A stretch of 64,000 nucleotides of DNA from Symbiodinium natans. Lineage: Eukaryota > Sar > Dinophyceae > Suessiales > Symbiodiniaceae. The notes beneath the pieces were generated by a model, which was not told the origin of the DNA, did no database searches, and saw nothing but the letters and a program-made list of their open reading frames with translations. How positions within the stretch are numbered: the first letter of the stretch is position 1; each line of letters starts with the position of its first letter. Position numbers and translations under genes: made by a program. Shown here in pieces: positions 38,421 to 50,614 of the stretch. The DNA is taken from NCBI GenBank assembly GCA_905221605.1, contig CAJNDS010001213.1, positions 309,879 through 373,878 on the forward strand. The letters are read 5' to 3'.

Positions 38421-40736
38421 GTAGCCGCAAAATCGTAAAGTTGACAATCTGCTGTTCAATGTTGGCAGTAGACTGGGGCTTCGGTTGCATGGGTGGAGGT
38501 GGGAGCAAGTCGCTACCTGTCAAATAACTTTCCAGCATTGAACAGCGAAATGTCAACCTTATGATCTGCCTGTCTCTAGAAAGCGTTGATCTTTTTCTGA
38601 CGACACTTGTCGAGGCGATCAAAGAACAATGCTGCGTATGTCTCATCACTTGAGTGCAGTTTCAGGACCTAAAAAAACACAAGAAACGTAGGACGCATCA
38701 CGTGACCTCCACAGTGCGAGAAAGATCTTACGTGAACACTGCAAGACTGCTTTGTCTTGGATGCCAGCCAAAGATCAGTCTGGCAAGCCACACATATCGA
38801 CGGCGTTTTTGTTTTCTTGATCCAAACAGTCGAGACAGAATATCTTGTTCTTGTGTGAGTTGACTGCAGCATTTTTTGAACTTAAGCAGGTTCCAAAAGC
38901 AGCTGTATTCCGGGCACCGAAAATGGGCCCTGGGCTGTGGATTTCTTTTCTGAAAGCACAAGGTCACCCAGTTTGGAGCCCCAATTTGGGGCCCAGATTT
39001 AGGAGCCATTTCTGGGCCCGCTTGCGCCATTTTTTTTGCGGGCAGAAGCCAGATCTGCTTTACACAGCCGGTCGTTGTGAGCAAAACAAATAAGCCTCTT
39101 GCTCAGTTCTGATCTACGTCTTGCCAGTCTCCCTTAAAATTTCGAAGAATAGCAAGAAGAACGTGCGGCAAAGTCTCATTTGGAACCGGAAGTTTCTCTG
39201 ACTCTAACTGTGCGAGAAAGATCTTACGTGAACACTGCAAGACTGCTTTGTCTTGGATGCCAGCCAAAGATCAGTCTGGCAAGCCACACAATCGACGGCG
39301 TTTTTGTTTTCTTGATCCAAACAGTCGAGACAGAATATCTTGTTCTTGTGTGAGTTGACTGCAGCATTTTTTGAACTTAAGCAGGTTCCAAAAAAGCAGC
39401 TGTATTCCGGGCACCGAAAATGGGCCCTGCACTGTGGATTTCTTTTCTGAAAGCACAAGGTCACCCAGTTTGGAGCCCCAATTTGGGGCCCAGATTTAGG
39501 AGCCATTTCTGGGCCCGCTTGCGCCATTTTTTTTTGCGGGCAGAAGCCAGATCTGCTTTACACAGCCGGTCGTTGTGAGCAAAACAAATAAGCCTCTTGC
39601 TCAGTTCTGATCTACGTCTTGCCAGTCTCCCTTAAAATTTCGAAGAATAGCAAGAAGAACGCGCGGCAAAGTCTCATTTGGAACCGGAAGTTTCTCTGAC
39701 TCTAACTGTGGAGGTCATCTGACGTGTCCTATGTTTTCTGTGATTTTTCGGACCCTGAAATGGATCCGTGTGACTGGCCACGTGGTGTTGCGTTTTCGAG
39801 CATGTCTGGAACGTGCAGGCCTCTGCCAGCCAATTTTTTGGTTGCATAGCAGTCCACCTGCGTTCCAGTGCGCAACATGCAGATTGTGCGCCAGTGTGGC
39901 GTCCGAGTGCAATTTGCAGTTGGTAAGGGTGGAATCAGGCTGATAAAGAACATTCTTTTAGTTGTTTTGCCGTAAAAGTTCTGCCGAGATACATGTCGAA
40001 GCTCCGGGGTCTAGGGGCGCTTCATTTTGTGTTTGTCGTGCTGGGAAGTGTCTCACGTTGTAGCCCTAGTGCCCGAGGTGGGATGCAAAGGGCCCGGGCC
40101 GTGCTGCACTCTTGATTGAGGTGGGAAGCAAAGAGCCGTGCTGCAGCCTTAGATTTTGGGTGAGGTGGGAAGCAAACAGCCGGGGAGGCGGTGCTGCAGC
40201 CTTAGAATTTTGGGTGCGGGGGGGGAAAGGAGCCCGGAGAGGGGTTGCAGCCCTAGTTTTTTTGGGTGAGGTGGGATGCAAAAAAGCTCGGGTATGCTGC
40301 AGCCCAGTGATGCCCAGTCAGGTCGATCAAAGACCGTGGGCAGGCTGTGATGCAGCCGCAGAATTTGGGGTGAGGCGGGAAGCAAAGCCCTGTGTGTGAA
40401 GCCTGTGGGAAAGCGACAGTTGCAAAGTAGATTGCCAAAAAACAGACTCGGAAGCCGAAAATCGTAAAGTTGGACCTTTTTTAAAACACTTATTATTAGT
40501 TCTTTAAAGCGGGTCCAACTCTACGATTTTCGGTTTCCGGGTCTGGTTTTTGGCAATCTATTGTGAACTGGTGGAATCCCCGCAGTTTCGTCGTATGCGT
40601 CGAAGCTCGTGGTCTCGCGCGTTCACGCTCTAAAAGTGGCGGTTTTCGTGCAGCTTTTGCTTCGATGCATAACCGCTGTGTTATTTTGCCAAGAGTGGTG
40701 TTGTTCTTGTTGAAGTGTCAACCGACAGGTTATGCC
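38421..40736 (+). repeat. Satellite unit 8 (type B, 2316 bp)
   Basis: Core duplication joins at about 39209 (AACTGTGCGAG). The first core copy has the CCCTGGGCTGTGG variant also seen in the second core copies of units 6 and 10. Confidence 0.9.
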
Positions 40737-43051
40737 GTAGCCGCAAAATCGTAAAGTTGACAATCTGCTGTTCAATGTTGGCAGTAGACTGGGGCTTCGG
40801 TTGCATGGGTGGAGGTGGGAGCAAGTCGCTACCTGTCAAATAACTTTCCAGCATTGAACAGCGAAATGTCAACCTTATGATCTGCCTGTCTCTAGAAAGC
40901 GTTGATCTTTTTCTGACGACACTTGTCGAGGCGATCAAAGAACAATGCTGCATATGTCTCATCACTTGAGTGCAGTTTCAGGACCTAAAAAAACACAAGA
41001 AACGTAGGACGCATCACGTGACCTCCACAGTGCGAGAAAGATCTTACGTGAACACTGCAAGACTGCTTTGTCTTGGATGCCAGCCAAAGATCAGTCTGGC
41101 AAGCCACACACATCGACGGCGTTTTTGTTTTCTTGATCCAAACAGTCGAGACAGAATATCTTGTTCTTGTGTGAGTTGACTGCAGCATTTTTTGAACTTA
41201 AGCAGGTTCCAAAAAAGCAGCTGTATTCCGGGCACCGAAAATGGGCCCTGCACTGTGGATTTCTTTTCTGAAAGCACAAGGTCACCCAGTTTGGAGCCCC
41301 AATTTGGGGCCCAGATTTAGGAGCCATTTCTGGGCCCGCTTGCGCCATTTTTTTTGCGGGCAGAAGCCAGATCTGCTTTACACAGCCGGTCGTTGTGAGC
41401 AAAACAAATAAGCCTCTTGCTCAGTTCTGATCTACGTCTTGCCAGTCTCCCTTAAAATTTCGAAGAATAGCAAGAAGAACGCGCGGCAAAGTCTCATTTG
41501 GAACCGGAAGTTTCTCTGACTCTAACTGTGCGAGAAAGATCTTACGTGAACACTGCAAGACTGCTTTGTCTTGGATGCCAGCCAAAGATCAGTCTGGCAA
41601 GCCACACACATCGACGGCGTTTTTGTTTTCTTGATCCAAACAGTCGAGACAGAATATCTTGTTCTTGTGTGAGTTGACTGCAGCATTTTTTGAACTTAAG
41701 CAGGTTCCAAAAAAGCAGCTGTATTCCGGGCACCGAAAATGGGCCCTGCACTGTGGATTTCTTTTCTGAAAGCACAAGGTCACCCAGTTTGGAGCCACAA
41801 TTTGGGGCCCAGATTTAGGAGCCATTTCTGGGCCCGCTTGCGCCATTTTTTTTTGCGGGCAGAAGCCAGATCTGCTTTACACAGCCGGTCGTTGTGAGCA
41901 AAACAAATAAGCCTCTTGCTCAGTTCTGATCTACGTCTTGCCAGTCTCCCTTAAAATTTCGAAGAATAGCAAGAAGAACGCGCGGCAAAGTCTCATTTGG
42001 AACCGGAAGTTTCTCTGACTCTAACTGTGGAGGTCATCTGACGTGTCCTATGTTTTCTGTGATTTTTCGGACCCTGAAATGGATCCGTGTGACTGGCCAC
42101 GTGGTGTTGCGTTTTCGAGCATGTCTGGAACGTGCAGGCCTCTGCCAGCCAATTTTTTGGTTGCGTAGCAGTCCACCTGCGTTCCAGTGCGCAACATGCA
42201 GATTGTGCGCCAGTGTGGCGTCCGAGTGCAATTTGCAGTTGGTAAGGGTGGAATCAGGCTGATAAAGAACATTCTTTTAGTTGTTTTGCCGTAAAAGTTC
42301 TGCCGAGATACATGTCGAAGCTCCGGGGTCCCGGGGCGCTTCATTTTGTGTTCTTCGTGCTGGGAAGTGTCTCACGTTGTAGCCCTAGTGCCCGAGGCCC
42401 GAGGTGGGATGCAAAGAGCCCGGGCCGTGCTGCACTCTTGATTGAGGTGGGAAGTAAAGAGCCGTGCTGCAGCCTTAGATTTTGGGTGAGGTGGGAAGCA
42501 AACAGCCGGGGAGGCGGTGCTGCAGCCTTAGAATTTTGGGCGCGGGAGGGAAAGGAGCCCGGAGAGGGGTTGCAGCCCTTGTTTTTTTGGGTGAGGTGGG
42601 AAGCAAAAAAGCCCGGGTATGCTGCAGCCCAGTGATGCCCAGTCAGGTCGATCAAAGACCGTGGGCAGGCTGTGATGCAGCCGGGTGAGGCGGGAAGCAA
42701 AGCCCCGTGTGCGAAGCATGTGGGAAAGCGACAGTTGCAAAGTAGATTGCCAAAAAACAGACTCGGAAGCCGAAAATCGTAAAGTTGGACCTTTTTTAAA
42801 ACACTTATTATTAGTTCTTTAAAAAGGGTCCAACTCTACGATTTTCGGTTTCCGGGTCTGGTTTTTGGCAATCTATTGTGAACTGGTGGAATCCCCGCAG
42901 TTTCGTCGTATGCGTCGAAGCTCGTGGTCTCGCGCGTTCACGCTCTAAGAGTGGCGGTTTTCGTGCAGCTTTTGCTTCGATGCATAACCGCTGTGTTATT
43001 TTGCCAAGAGTGGTGTTGTTCTTGTTGAAGTGTCAACCGACAGGTTATGCC
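40737..43051 (+). repeat. Satellite unit 9 (type B, 2315 bp)
   Basis: Core duplication joins at about 41526. Shares GGGGTCCCGGGGCG and a doubled CCCGAGG near 42390 only with unit 10. Part of the subrepeat block is deleted near 42680. Confidence 0.9.
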
Positions 43052-45371
43052 GTAGCCGCAAAATCGTAAAGTTGACAATCTGCTGTTCAATGTTGGCAGT
43101 AGACTGGGGCTTCGGTTGCATGGGTGGAGGTGGGAGCAAGTCGCTACCTGTCAAATAACTTTCCAGCATTGAACAGCGAAATGTCAACCTTATGATCTGC
43201 CTGTCTCTAGAAAGCGTTGATCTTTTTCTGACGACACTTGTCGAGGCGATCAAAGAACAATGCTGCGTATGTCTCATCACTTGAGTGCAGTTTCAGGACC
43301 TAAAAAAACACAAGAAACGTAGGACGCATCACGTGACCTCCACAGTGCGAGAAAGATCTTACGTGAACACTGCAAAACTGCTTTGTCTTGGATGCCAGCC
43401 AAAGATCAGTCTGGCAAGCCACACAATCGACGGCGTTTTTGTTTTCTTGATCCAAACAGTCGAGACAGAATATCTTGTTCTTGTGTGAGTTGACTGCAGC
43501 ATTTTTTGAACTTAAGCAGGTTCCAAAAGAGCAGCTGTATTCCGGGCACCGAAAATGGGCCCTGCACTGTGGATTTCTTTTCTGAAAGCACAAGGTCACC
43601 CAGTTTGGAGCCCCAATTTGGGGCCCAGATTTAGGAGCCATTTCTGGGCCCGCTTGCGCCATTTTTTTTGCGGGCAGAAGCCAGATCTGCTTTACACAGC
43701 CGGTCGTTGTGAGCAAAACAAATCAGCCTCTTGCTCAGTTCTGATCTACGTCTTGCCAGTCTCCCTTAAAATTTCGAAGAATAGCAAGAAGAACGTGCGG
43801 CAAAGTCTCATTTGGAACCGGAAGTTTCTCTGACTCTAACAGTGCGAGAAAGATCTTACGTGAACACTGCAAGACTGCTTTGTCTTGGATGCCAGCCAAA
43901 GATCAGTCTGGCAAGCCACACATATCGACGGCGTTTTTGTTTTCTTGATCCAAACAGTCGAGACAGAATATCTTGTTCTTGTGTGAGTTGACTGCAGCAT
44001 TTTTTGAACTTAAGCAGGTTCCAAAAAAGCAGCTGTATTCCGGGCACCGAAAATGGGCCCTGGGCTGTGGATTTCTTTTCTGAAGGCACAAGGTCACCCA
44101 GTTTGGAGCCCCAAATTGGGGCCCAGATTTAGGAGCCATTTCTGGGCCCGCTTGCGCCTTTTTTTTTGCGGGCAGAAGCCAGATCTGCTTTACACAGCCG
44201 GTCGTTGTGAGCAAAACAAATAAGCCTCTTGATCAGTTCTGATCTACGTCTTGCCAGTCTCCCTTAAAATTTCGAAGAATAGCAGAAGAACGTGCGGCAA
44301 AGTCTCATTTGGAACCGGAAGTTTCTCTGACTCCTAACTGTGGAGGTCATCTGACGTGTCCTATGTTTTCTGTAATTTTTCGGACCCTGAAATGGATCCG
44401 TGTGACTGGCCACGTGGTGTTGCGTTTTCGAGCATGTCTGGAACGTGCAGGCCTCTGCCAGCCAATTTTTTGGTTGCGTAGCAGTCCACCTGCGTGTGCG
44501 CAACGTGCAGATTGTGCGCCAGTGTGGCGTCCGAGTGCAATTTGCAGTTGGTAAGGGTGGAATCAGGCTGATAAAGAACATTCTTTTAGTTGTTTTGCCG
44601 TAAAAGTTCTGCCGAGATACATGTCGAAGCTCCGGGGTCCCGGGGCGCTTCATTTTGTGTTCTTCGTGCTGGGAAGTGTCTCACGTTGTAGCCCTAGTGC
44701 CCGAGGCCCGAGGTGGGATGCAAAGAGCCCGGGCCGTGCTGCACTCTTGATTGAGGTGGGAAGTAAAGAGCCGTGCTGCAGCCTTAGATTTTGGGTGAGG
44801 TGGGAAGCAAACAGCCGGGGAGGCGGTGCTGCAGCCTTAGAATTTTGGGTGCGGGGGGGGAAAGGAGCCCGGAGAGGGGTTGCAGCCCTAGTTTTTTTGG
44901 GTGAGGTGGGATGCAAAAAAGCTCGGGTATGCTGCAGCCCAGTGATGCCCAGTCAGGTCGATCAAAGACCGTGGGCAGGCTGTGATGCAGCCGCAGAATT
45001 TGGGGTGAGGCGGGAAGCAAAGCCCTGTGTGTGAAGCCTGTGGGAAAGCGACAGTTGCAAAGTAGATTGCCAAAAAACAGACTCGGAAGCCGAAAATCGT
45101 AAAGTTGGACCTTTTTTAAAACACTTATTATTAGTTCTTTAAAGCGGGTCCAACTCTACGATTTTCGGTTTCCGGGTCTGGTTTTTGGCAATCTATTGTG
45201 AACTGGTGGAATCCCCGCAGTTTCGTCGTATGCGTCGAAGCTCGTGGTCTCGCGCGTTCACGCTCTAAAAGTGGCGGTTTTCGTGCAGCTTTTGCTTCGA
45301 TGCATAACCGCTGTGTTATTTTGCCAAGAGTGGTGTTGTTCTTGTTGAAGTGTCAACCGACAGGTTATGCC
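43052..45371 (+). repeat. Satellite unit 10 (type B, 2320 bp)
   Basis: Core duplication joins at about 43839 with the AACAGTGCGAG junction, as in unit 6. Shares the private subrepeat variants of unit 9. Confidence 0.9.
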
Positions 45372-47190
45372 GTAGCCGCAAAATCATAAAGTTGACAATC
45401 TGCTGTTCAATGTTGGCAGTAGACTGGGGCTTCGGTTGCATGGGTGGAGGTGGGAGCAAGTCGCTACCTGTCAAATAACTTTCCAGCATTGAACAGCGAA
45501 ATGTCAACCTTATGATCTGCCTGTCTCTAGAAAGCGTTGATCCTTTTCTGACGACACTTGTCGAGGCGATCAAAGAACAATGCTGCGTATGTCTCATCAC
45601 TTGAGTGCAGTTTCAGGACCTAAAAAACACAAGAAACGTAGGACGCATCACGTGACCTCCACAGTGCGAGAAAGATCTTACGTGAACACTGCAAGACTGC
45701 TTTGTCTTGGATGCCAGCCAAAGATCAGTCTGGCAAGCCACACTATCGACGGCGTTTTTGTTTTCTTGATCCAAACAGTCGAGACAGAATATCTTGTTCT
45801 TGTGTGAGTTGACTGCAGCATTTTTTGAACTTAAGCAGGTTCCAAAAAAGCAGCTGTATTCCGGGCACCGAAAATGGGCCCTGGACTGTGGATTTCTTTT
45901 CTGAAAGCACAAGGTCACCCAGTTTGGAGCCCCAATTTGGGGCCCAGATTTAGGAGCCATTTCTGGGCCCGCTTGCGCCATTTTTTTTTGCGGGCAGAAG
46001 CCAGATCTGCTTTACACAGCCGGTCGTTGTGAGCAAAACAAATAAGCCTCTTGCTCAGTTCTGATCTACGTCTTGCCAGTCTCCCTTAAAATTTCGAAGA
46101 ATAGCAAGAAGAACGCGCGGCAAAGTCTCATTTGGAACCGGAAGTTTCTCTGACTCTAACTGTGGAGGTCATCTGACGTGTCCTATGTTTTCTGTGATTT
46201 TTCGGACCCTGAAATGGATCCGTGTGACTGGCCACGTGGTGTTGCGTTTTCGAGCATGTCTGGAACGTGCAGGCCTCTGCCAGCCAATTTTTTGGTTGCG
46301 TAGCAGTCCACCTGCGTTCCAGTGCGCAACATGCAGATTGTGCGCCAGTGTGGCGTCCGAATGCAATTTGCAGTTGGTAAGGGTGGAATCAGGCTGATAA
46401 AGAACATTCTTTTAGTTGTTTTGCCGTAAAAGTTCTGCCGAGATACATGTCGAAGCTCCGGGGTCTAGGGGCGCTTCATTTTGTGTTTGTCGTGCTGGGA
46501 AGTGTCTCACGTTGTCGCCCTAGTGCCCGAGGTGGGATGCAAAGGGCCCGGGCCGTGCTGCACTCTTGATTGAGGTGGGAAGCAAAGAGCCGTGCTGCAG
46601 CCTTAGATTTTGGGTGAGGTGGGAAGCAAACAGCCGGGGAGGCGGTGCTGCAGCCTTAGAATTTTGGGTGCGGGGGGGGAAAGGAGCCCGGAGAGGGGTT
46701 GCAGCCCTAGTTTTTTTGGGTGAGGTGGGATGCAAAAAAGCTCGGGTATGCTGCAGCCCAGTGATGCCCAGTCAGGTCGATCAAAGACCGTGGGCAGGCT
46801 GTGATGCAGCCGCAGAATTTGGGGTGAGGCGGGAAGCAAAGCCCTGTGTGTGAAGCCTGTGGGAAAGCGACAGTTGCAAAGTAGATTGCCAAAAAACAGA
46901 CTCGGAAGCCGAAAATCGTAAAGTTGGACCTTTTTTAAAACACTTATTATTAGTTCTTTAAAACGGGTCCAACTCTACGATTTTCGGTTTCCGGGTCTGG
47001 TTTTTGGCAATCTATTGTGAACTGGTGGAATCCCCGCAGTTTCGTCGTATGCGTCGAAGCTCGTGGTCTCGCGCGTTCACGCTCTAAAAGTGGCGGTTTT
47101 CGTGCAGCTTTTGCTTCGATGCATAACCGCTGTGTTATTTTGCCAAGAGTGGTGTTGTTCTTGTTGAAGTGTCAACCGACAGGTTATGCC
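45372..47190 (+). repeat. Satellite unit 11 (type A, 1819 bp)
   Basis: Return to type A. Shares GTTGTCGCCC (46513) with unit 1 and CCCTGGACTG (45890) with unit 5. Confidence 0.9.
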
Positions 47191-49008
47191 GTAGCCGCAA
47201 AATCGTAAAGTTGACAATCTGCTGTTCAATGTTGGCAGTAGACTGGGGCTTCGGTTGCATGGGTGGAGGTGGGAGCAAGTCGCTACCTGTCAAATAACTT
47301 TCCAGCATTGAACAGCGAAATGTCAACCTTATGATCTGCCTGTCTCTAGAAAGCGTTGATCTTTTTCTGACGACACTTGTCGAGGCGATCAAAGAACAAT
47401 GCTGCATATGTCTCATCACTTGAGTGCAGTTTCAGGACCTAAAAAAACACAAGAAACGTAGGACGCATCACGTGACCTCCACAGTGCGAGAAAGATCTTA
47501 CGTGAACACTGCAAGACTGCTTTGTCTTGGATGCCAGCCAAAGATCAGTCTGGCAAGCCACACACATCGACGGCGTTTTTGTTTTCTTGATCCAAACAGT
47601 CGAGACAGAATATCTTGTTCTTGTGTGAGTTGACTGCAGCATTTTTTGAACTTAAGCAGGTTCCAAAAAAGCAGCTGTATTCCGGGCACCGAAAATGGGC
47701 CCTGCACTGTGGATTTCTTTTCTGAAAGCACAAGGTCACCCAGTTTGGAGCCCCAATTTGGGGCCCAGATTTAGGAGCCATTTCTGGGCCCGCTTGCGCC
47801 ATTTTTTTTTGCGGGCAGAAGCCAGATCTGCTTTACACAGCCGGTCGTTGTGAGCAAAACAAATAAGCCTCTTGCTCAGTTCTGATCTACGTCTTGCCAG
47901 TCTCCCTTAAAATTTCGAAGAATAGCAAGAAGAACGCGCGGCAAAGTCTCATTTGGAACCGGAAGTTTCTCTGACTCTAACTGTGGAGGTCATCTGACGT
48001 GTCCTATGTTTTCTGTGATTTTTCGGACCCTGAAATGGATCCGTGTGACTGGCCACGTGGTGTTGCGTTTTCGAGCATGTCTGGAACGTGCAGGCCTCTG
48101 CCAGCCAATTTTTTGGTTGCGTAGCAGTCCACCTGCGTTCCAGTGCGCAACATGCAGATTGTGCGCCAGTGTGGCGTCCGAATGCAATTTGCAGTTGGTA
48201 AGGGTGGAATCAGGCTGATAAAGAACATTCTTTTAGTTGTTTTGCCGTAAAAGTTCTGCCGAGATACATGTCGAAGCTCCGGGGTCTAGGGGCGCTTCAT
48301 TTTGTGTTTGTCGTGCTGGGAAGTGTCTCACGTAGCCCTAGTGCCCGAGGTGGGATGCAAAGGGCCCGGGCCGTGCTGCACTCTTGATTGAGGTGGGAAG
48401 CAAAGAGCCGTGCTGCAGCCTTAGATTTTGGGTGAGGTGGGAAGCAAACAGCCGGGGAGGCGGTGCTGCAGCCTTAGAATTTTGGGTGCGGGGGGGGAAA
48501 GGAGCCCGGAGAGGGGTTGCAGCCCTAGTTTTTTTGGGTGAGGTGGGATGCAAAAAAGCTCGGGTATGCTGCAGCCCAGTGATGCCCAGTCAGGTCGATC
48601 AAAGACCGTGGGCAGGCTGTGATGCAGCCGCAGAATTTGGGGTGAGGCGGGAAGCAAAGCCCTGTGTGTGAAGCCTGTGGGAAAGCGACAGTTGCAAAGT
48701 AGATTGCCAAAAAACAGACTCGGAAGCCGAAAATCGTAAAGTTGGACCTTTTTTAAAACACTTATTATTAGTTCTTTAAAGCGGGTCCAACTCTACGATT
48801 TTCGGTTTCCGGGTCTGGTTTTTGGCAATCTATTGTGAACTGGTGGAATCCCCGCAGTTTCGTCGTATGCGTCGAAGCTCGTGGTCTCGCGCGTTCACGC
48901 TCTAAAAGTGGCGGTTTTCGTGCAGCTTTTGCTTCGATGCATAACCGCTGTGTTATTTTGCCAAGAGTGGTGTTGTTCTTGTTGAAGTGTCAACCGACAG
49001 GTTATGCC
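47191..49008 (+). repeat. Satellite unit 12 (type A, 1818 bp)
   Basis: Complete type A unit sharing GCATATG (47404) and the 3-bp-shorter TCACGTAGCCC (about 48330) with unit 5. Confidence 0.9.
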
Positions 49009-49303
49009 GTAGCCGCAAAATCGTAAAGTTGACAATCTGCTGTTCAATGTTGGCAGTAGACTGGGGCTTCGGTTGCATGGGTGGAGGTGGGAGCAAGTCG
49101 CTACCTGTCAAATAACTTTCCAGCATTGAACAGCGAAACGTCAACCTTATGATCTGCCTGTCTCTAGAAAGCGTTGATCTTTTTCTGACGACACTTGTCG
49201 AGGCGATCAAAGAACAATGCTGCGTATGTCTCATCACTTGAGTGCAGTTTCAGGACCTAAAAAAACACAAGAAACGTAGGACGCATCACGTGACCTCCAC
49301 AGT
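49009..49303 (+). repeat. Satellite unit 13 (partial, 295 bp)
   Basis: The last unit stops inside the inner end of the 55-bp inverted arm, at CCTCCACAGT. This is the same spot where type B duplications are joined. Unrelated DNA follows. Confidence 0.9.
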
Positions 49304-50600
49304 AAGGTTCGGGCGCGCAAGGCTCGTGCGCGGTGGGTTGGGTCCAAAGTCTTTTTGGAGAGAGTTACAAATCTTAATGTCATGTTCTGGCTTGTTGGAA
49401 GACAGGTCTTTCGAACGGATCCATGGATGGAAGGCGTTAAAAAGACTTTAGGCAGTTACTTCTATCAAGTTGGAAAAGGGATTCGCGCTTGCGAAAAAGT
49501 GCAGACACCTTGCACGGCGAGCTAACGCTAGAAAATACGCGGCCTCAGGCCGTCAGCGGCTTTGCTTCGGCAGACTTCACAGCCTTGTAAGCTTGTACTT
49601 GTCAGCAGGCCAGCTGAGCAGAACTCCAGCGTGAGTCGGAGGACTTCCAGTCTATGACCGAAAGGGTCTAAACGTGGCCGTGGAGATGAGAATAGATCCT
49701 ATTCAGAACTGTCAGTGTTAGAGGGAACGTTTAGACCAATGAACTGTGTGCACAAAGATGCATTGTCGTCTAGATTTTAAGTTTGAGGCTCTGCAACCCC
49801 ATTCACCATTCTCTCACCAGAAGACCCCTGCGGGCGGAGCGCTGCCAACTTACATTTGCAAGGCGGAAGCCACTTGAACTGAACAATTGCCTTTATTCTT
49901 TGGCGCTCCTTCTTACAAAAGTATAAAAAGGTTGACAGAAAACAAATGAACAAAACAGAACACGAAAAAAGACTCTAAATCTTGGACGCCCCTCTTTAAC
50001 TGTGATTCACATATTTCAAATTGAAATCACTTGAAAGGTGGGTTTTGCTACAAGAGAAAAGTAAGAAAAAGGACACTCCAATTTTGGACACACGTTCTTC
50101 TGTTATTTTCCTCTCGCGCAAGTAGGTGTCCTTTTAAGATGCGTTTTTTGCTGCAGAAGAAGGAAGGAAACGACACGCGAAACATTTTAAAAATCTAGGA
50201 CACTCCGCTTTAACTGTGAATACTCATATTTAAAGAATGGGACAGAAAACACAACGAACGAAAGCTGAGAGTCAAACTAGAAATAAAGAGGACAGAAAAT
50301 GCAACGAACGAAAGGTGAGAGTGGATAAAGAAGCACCTTGCTTTTAAGGTTTACCCTCCCTCCACAAAAAAGGGTGTTCTGGTGCGGGTGTCCTTTTAAG
50401 GTGGGTTTGCTACCACAAAAAGAAAGGATACTCAATTTTTGGACACATGCAACATCATTTCTTCAAAATTGTTTTGACTCTTTTCCATTTTGTGTGGTGT
50501 TGCATGATTTTTGCAGGATGCCAAGAGGCCTCTTTGGAGCAAAAACGAAGAAACGAAGCCGCGATGATGCGCACCCCTGCCTCCCGCCGGGCCGCGCATC
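49304..50600. other. Right flank of the array, no gene; diverged direct repeats
   Basis: Two diverged pairs are visible: a phrase around TCTTTAACTGTGATTCACAT at 49995 matches one near 50207, and one around AAGGTGGGTTTTGCTAC at 50035 matches 50398. Each pair is followed by GGACAC words. No coding feature is supported. Confidence 0.4.
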
Positions 50601-50614
50601 ATGAGCATCAGCGG

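Larger units (their letters stand above)
18187..49303 (+). repeat. Satellite array: 13 head-to-tail units of 1.82 kb (type A) or 2.32 kb (type B)
   Basis: The unit start is taken at GTAGCCGCAAAATCG. Starts: 18187, 20008, 21829, 23649, 25470, 33846, 36103, 38421, 40737, 43052, 45372, 47191 and 49009 (partial). Units 1-5 and 11-12 are type A; units 6-10 are type B, with an internal 498-bp duplication. Units are almost identical, differing at scattered single bases and short indels. Each carries, in order: a 136-bp hairpin, a 606-bp element with 55-bp inverted arms, about 340 bp of GC-rich subrepeats, a 129-bp TA-flanked hairpin, and a junction segment. Unit 5 contains LINE copy 2. No gene with a consistent frame is seen; many short ORFs recur only because the DNA does. 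Confidence 0.95.

Noticed and set aside
19298-48671. Dozens of recurring 60-130-codon ORFs in the satellite (for example frames with HPTSPKKTRAATP or MQFQDLKKHKKRR)
   Set aside because: They recur only because units are near-identical, overlap on both strands, and many are broken by single-base variants between units.
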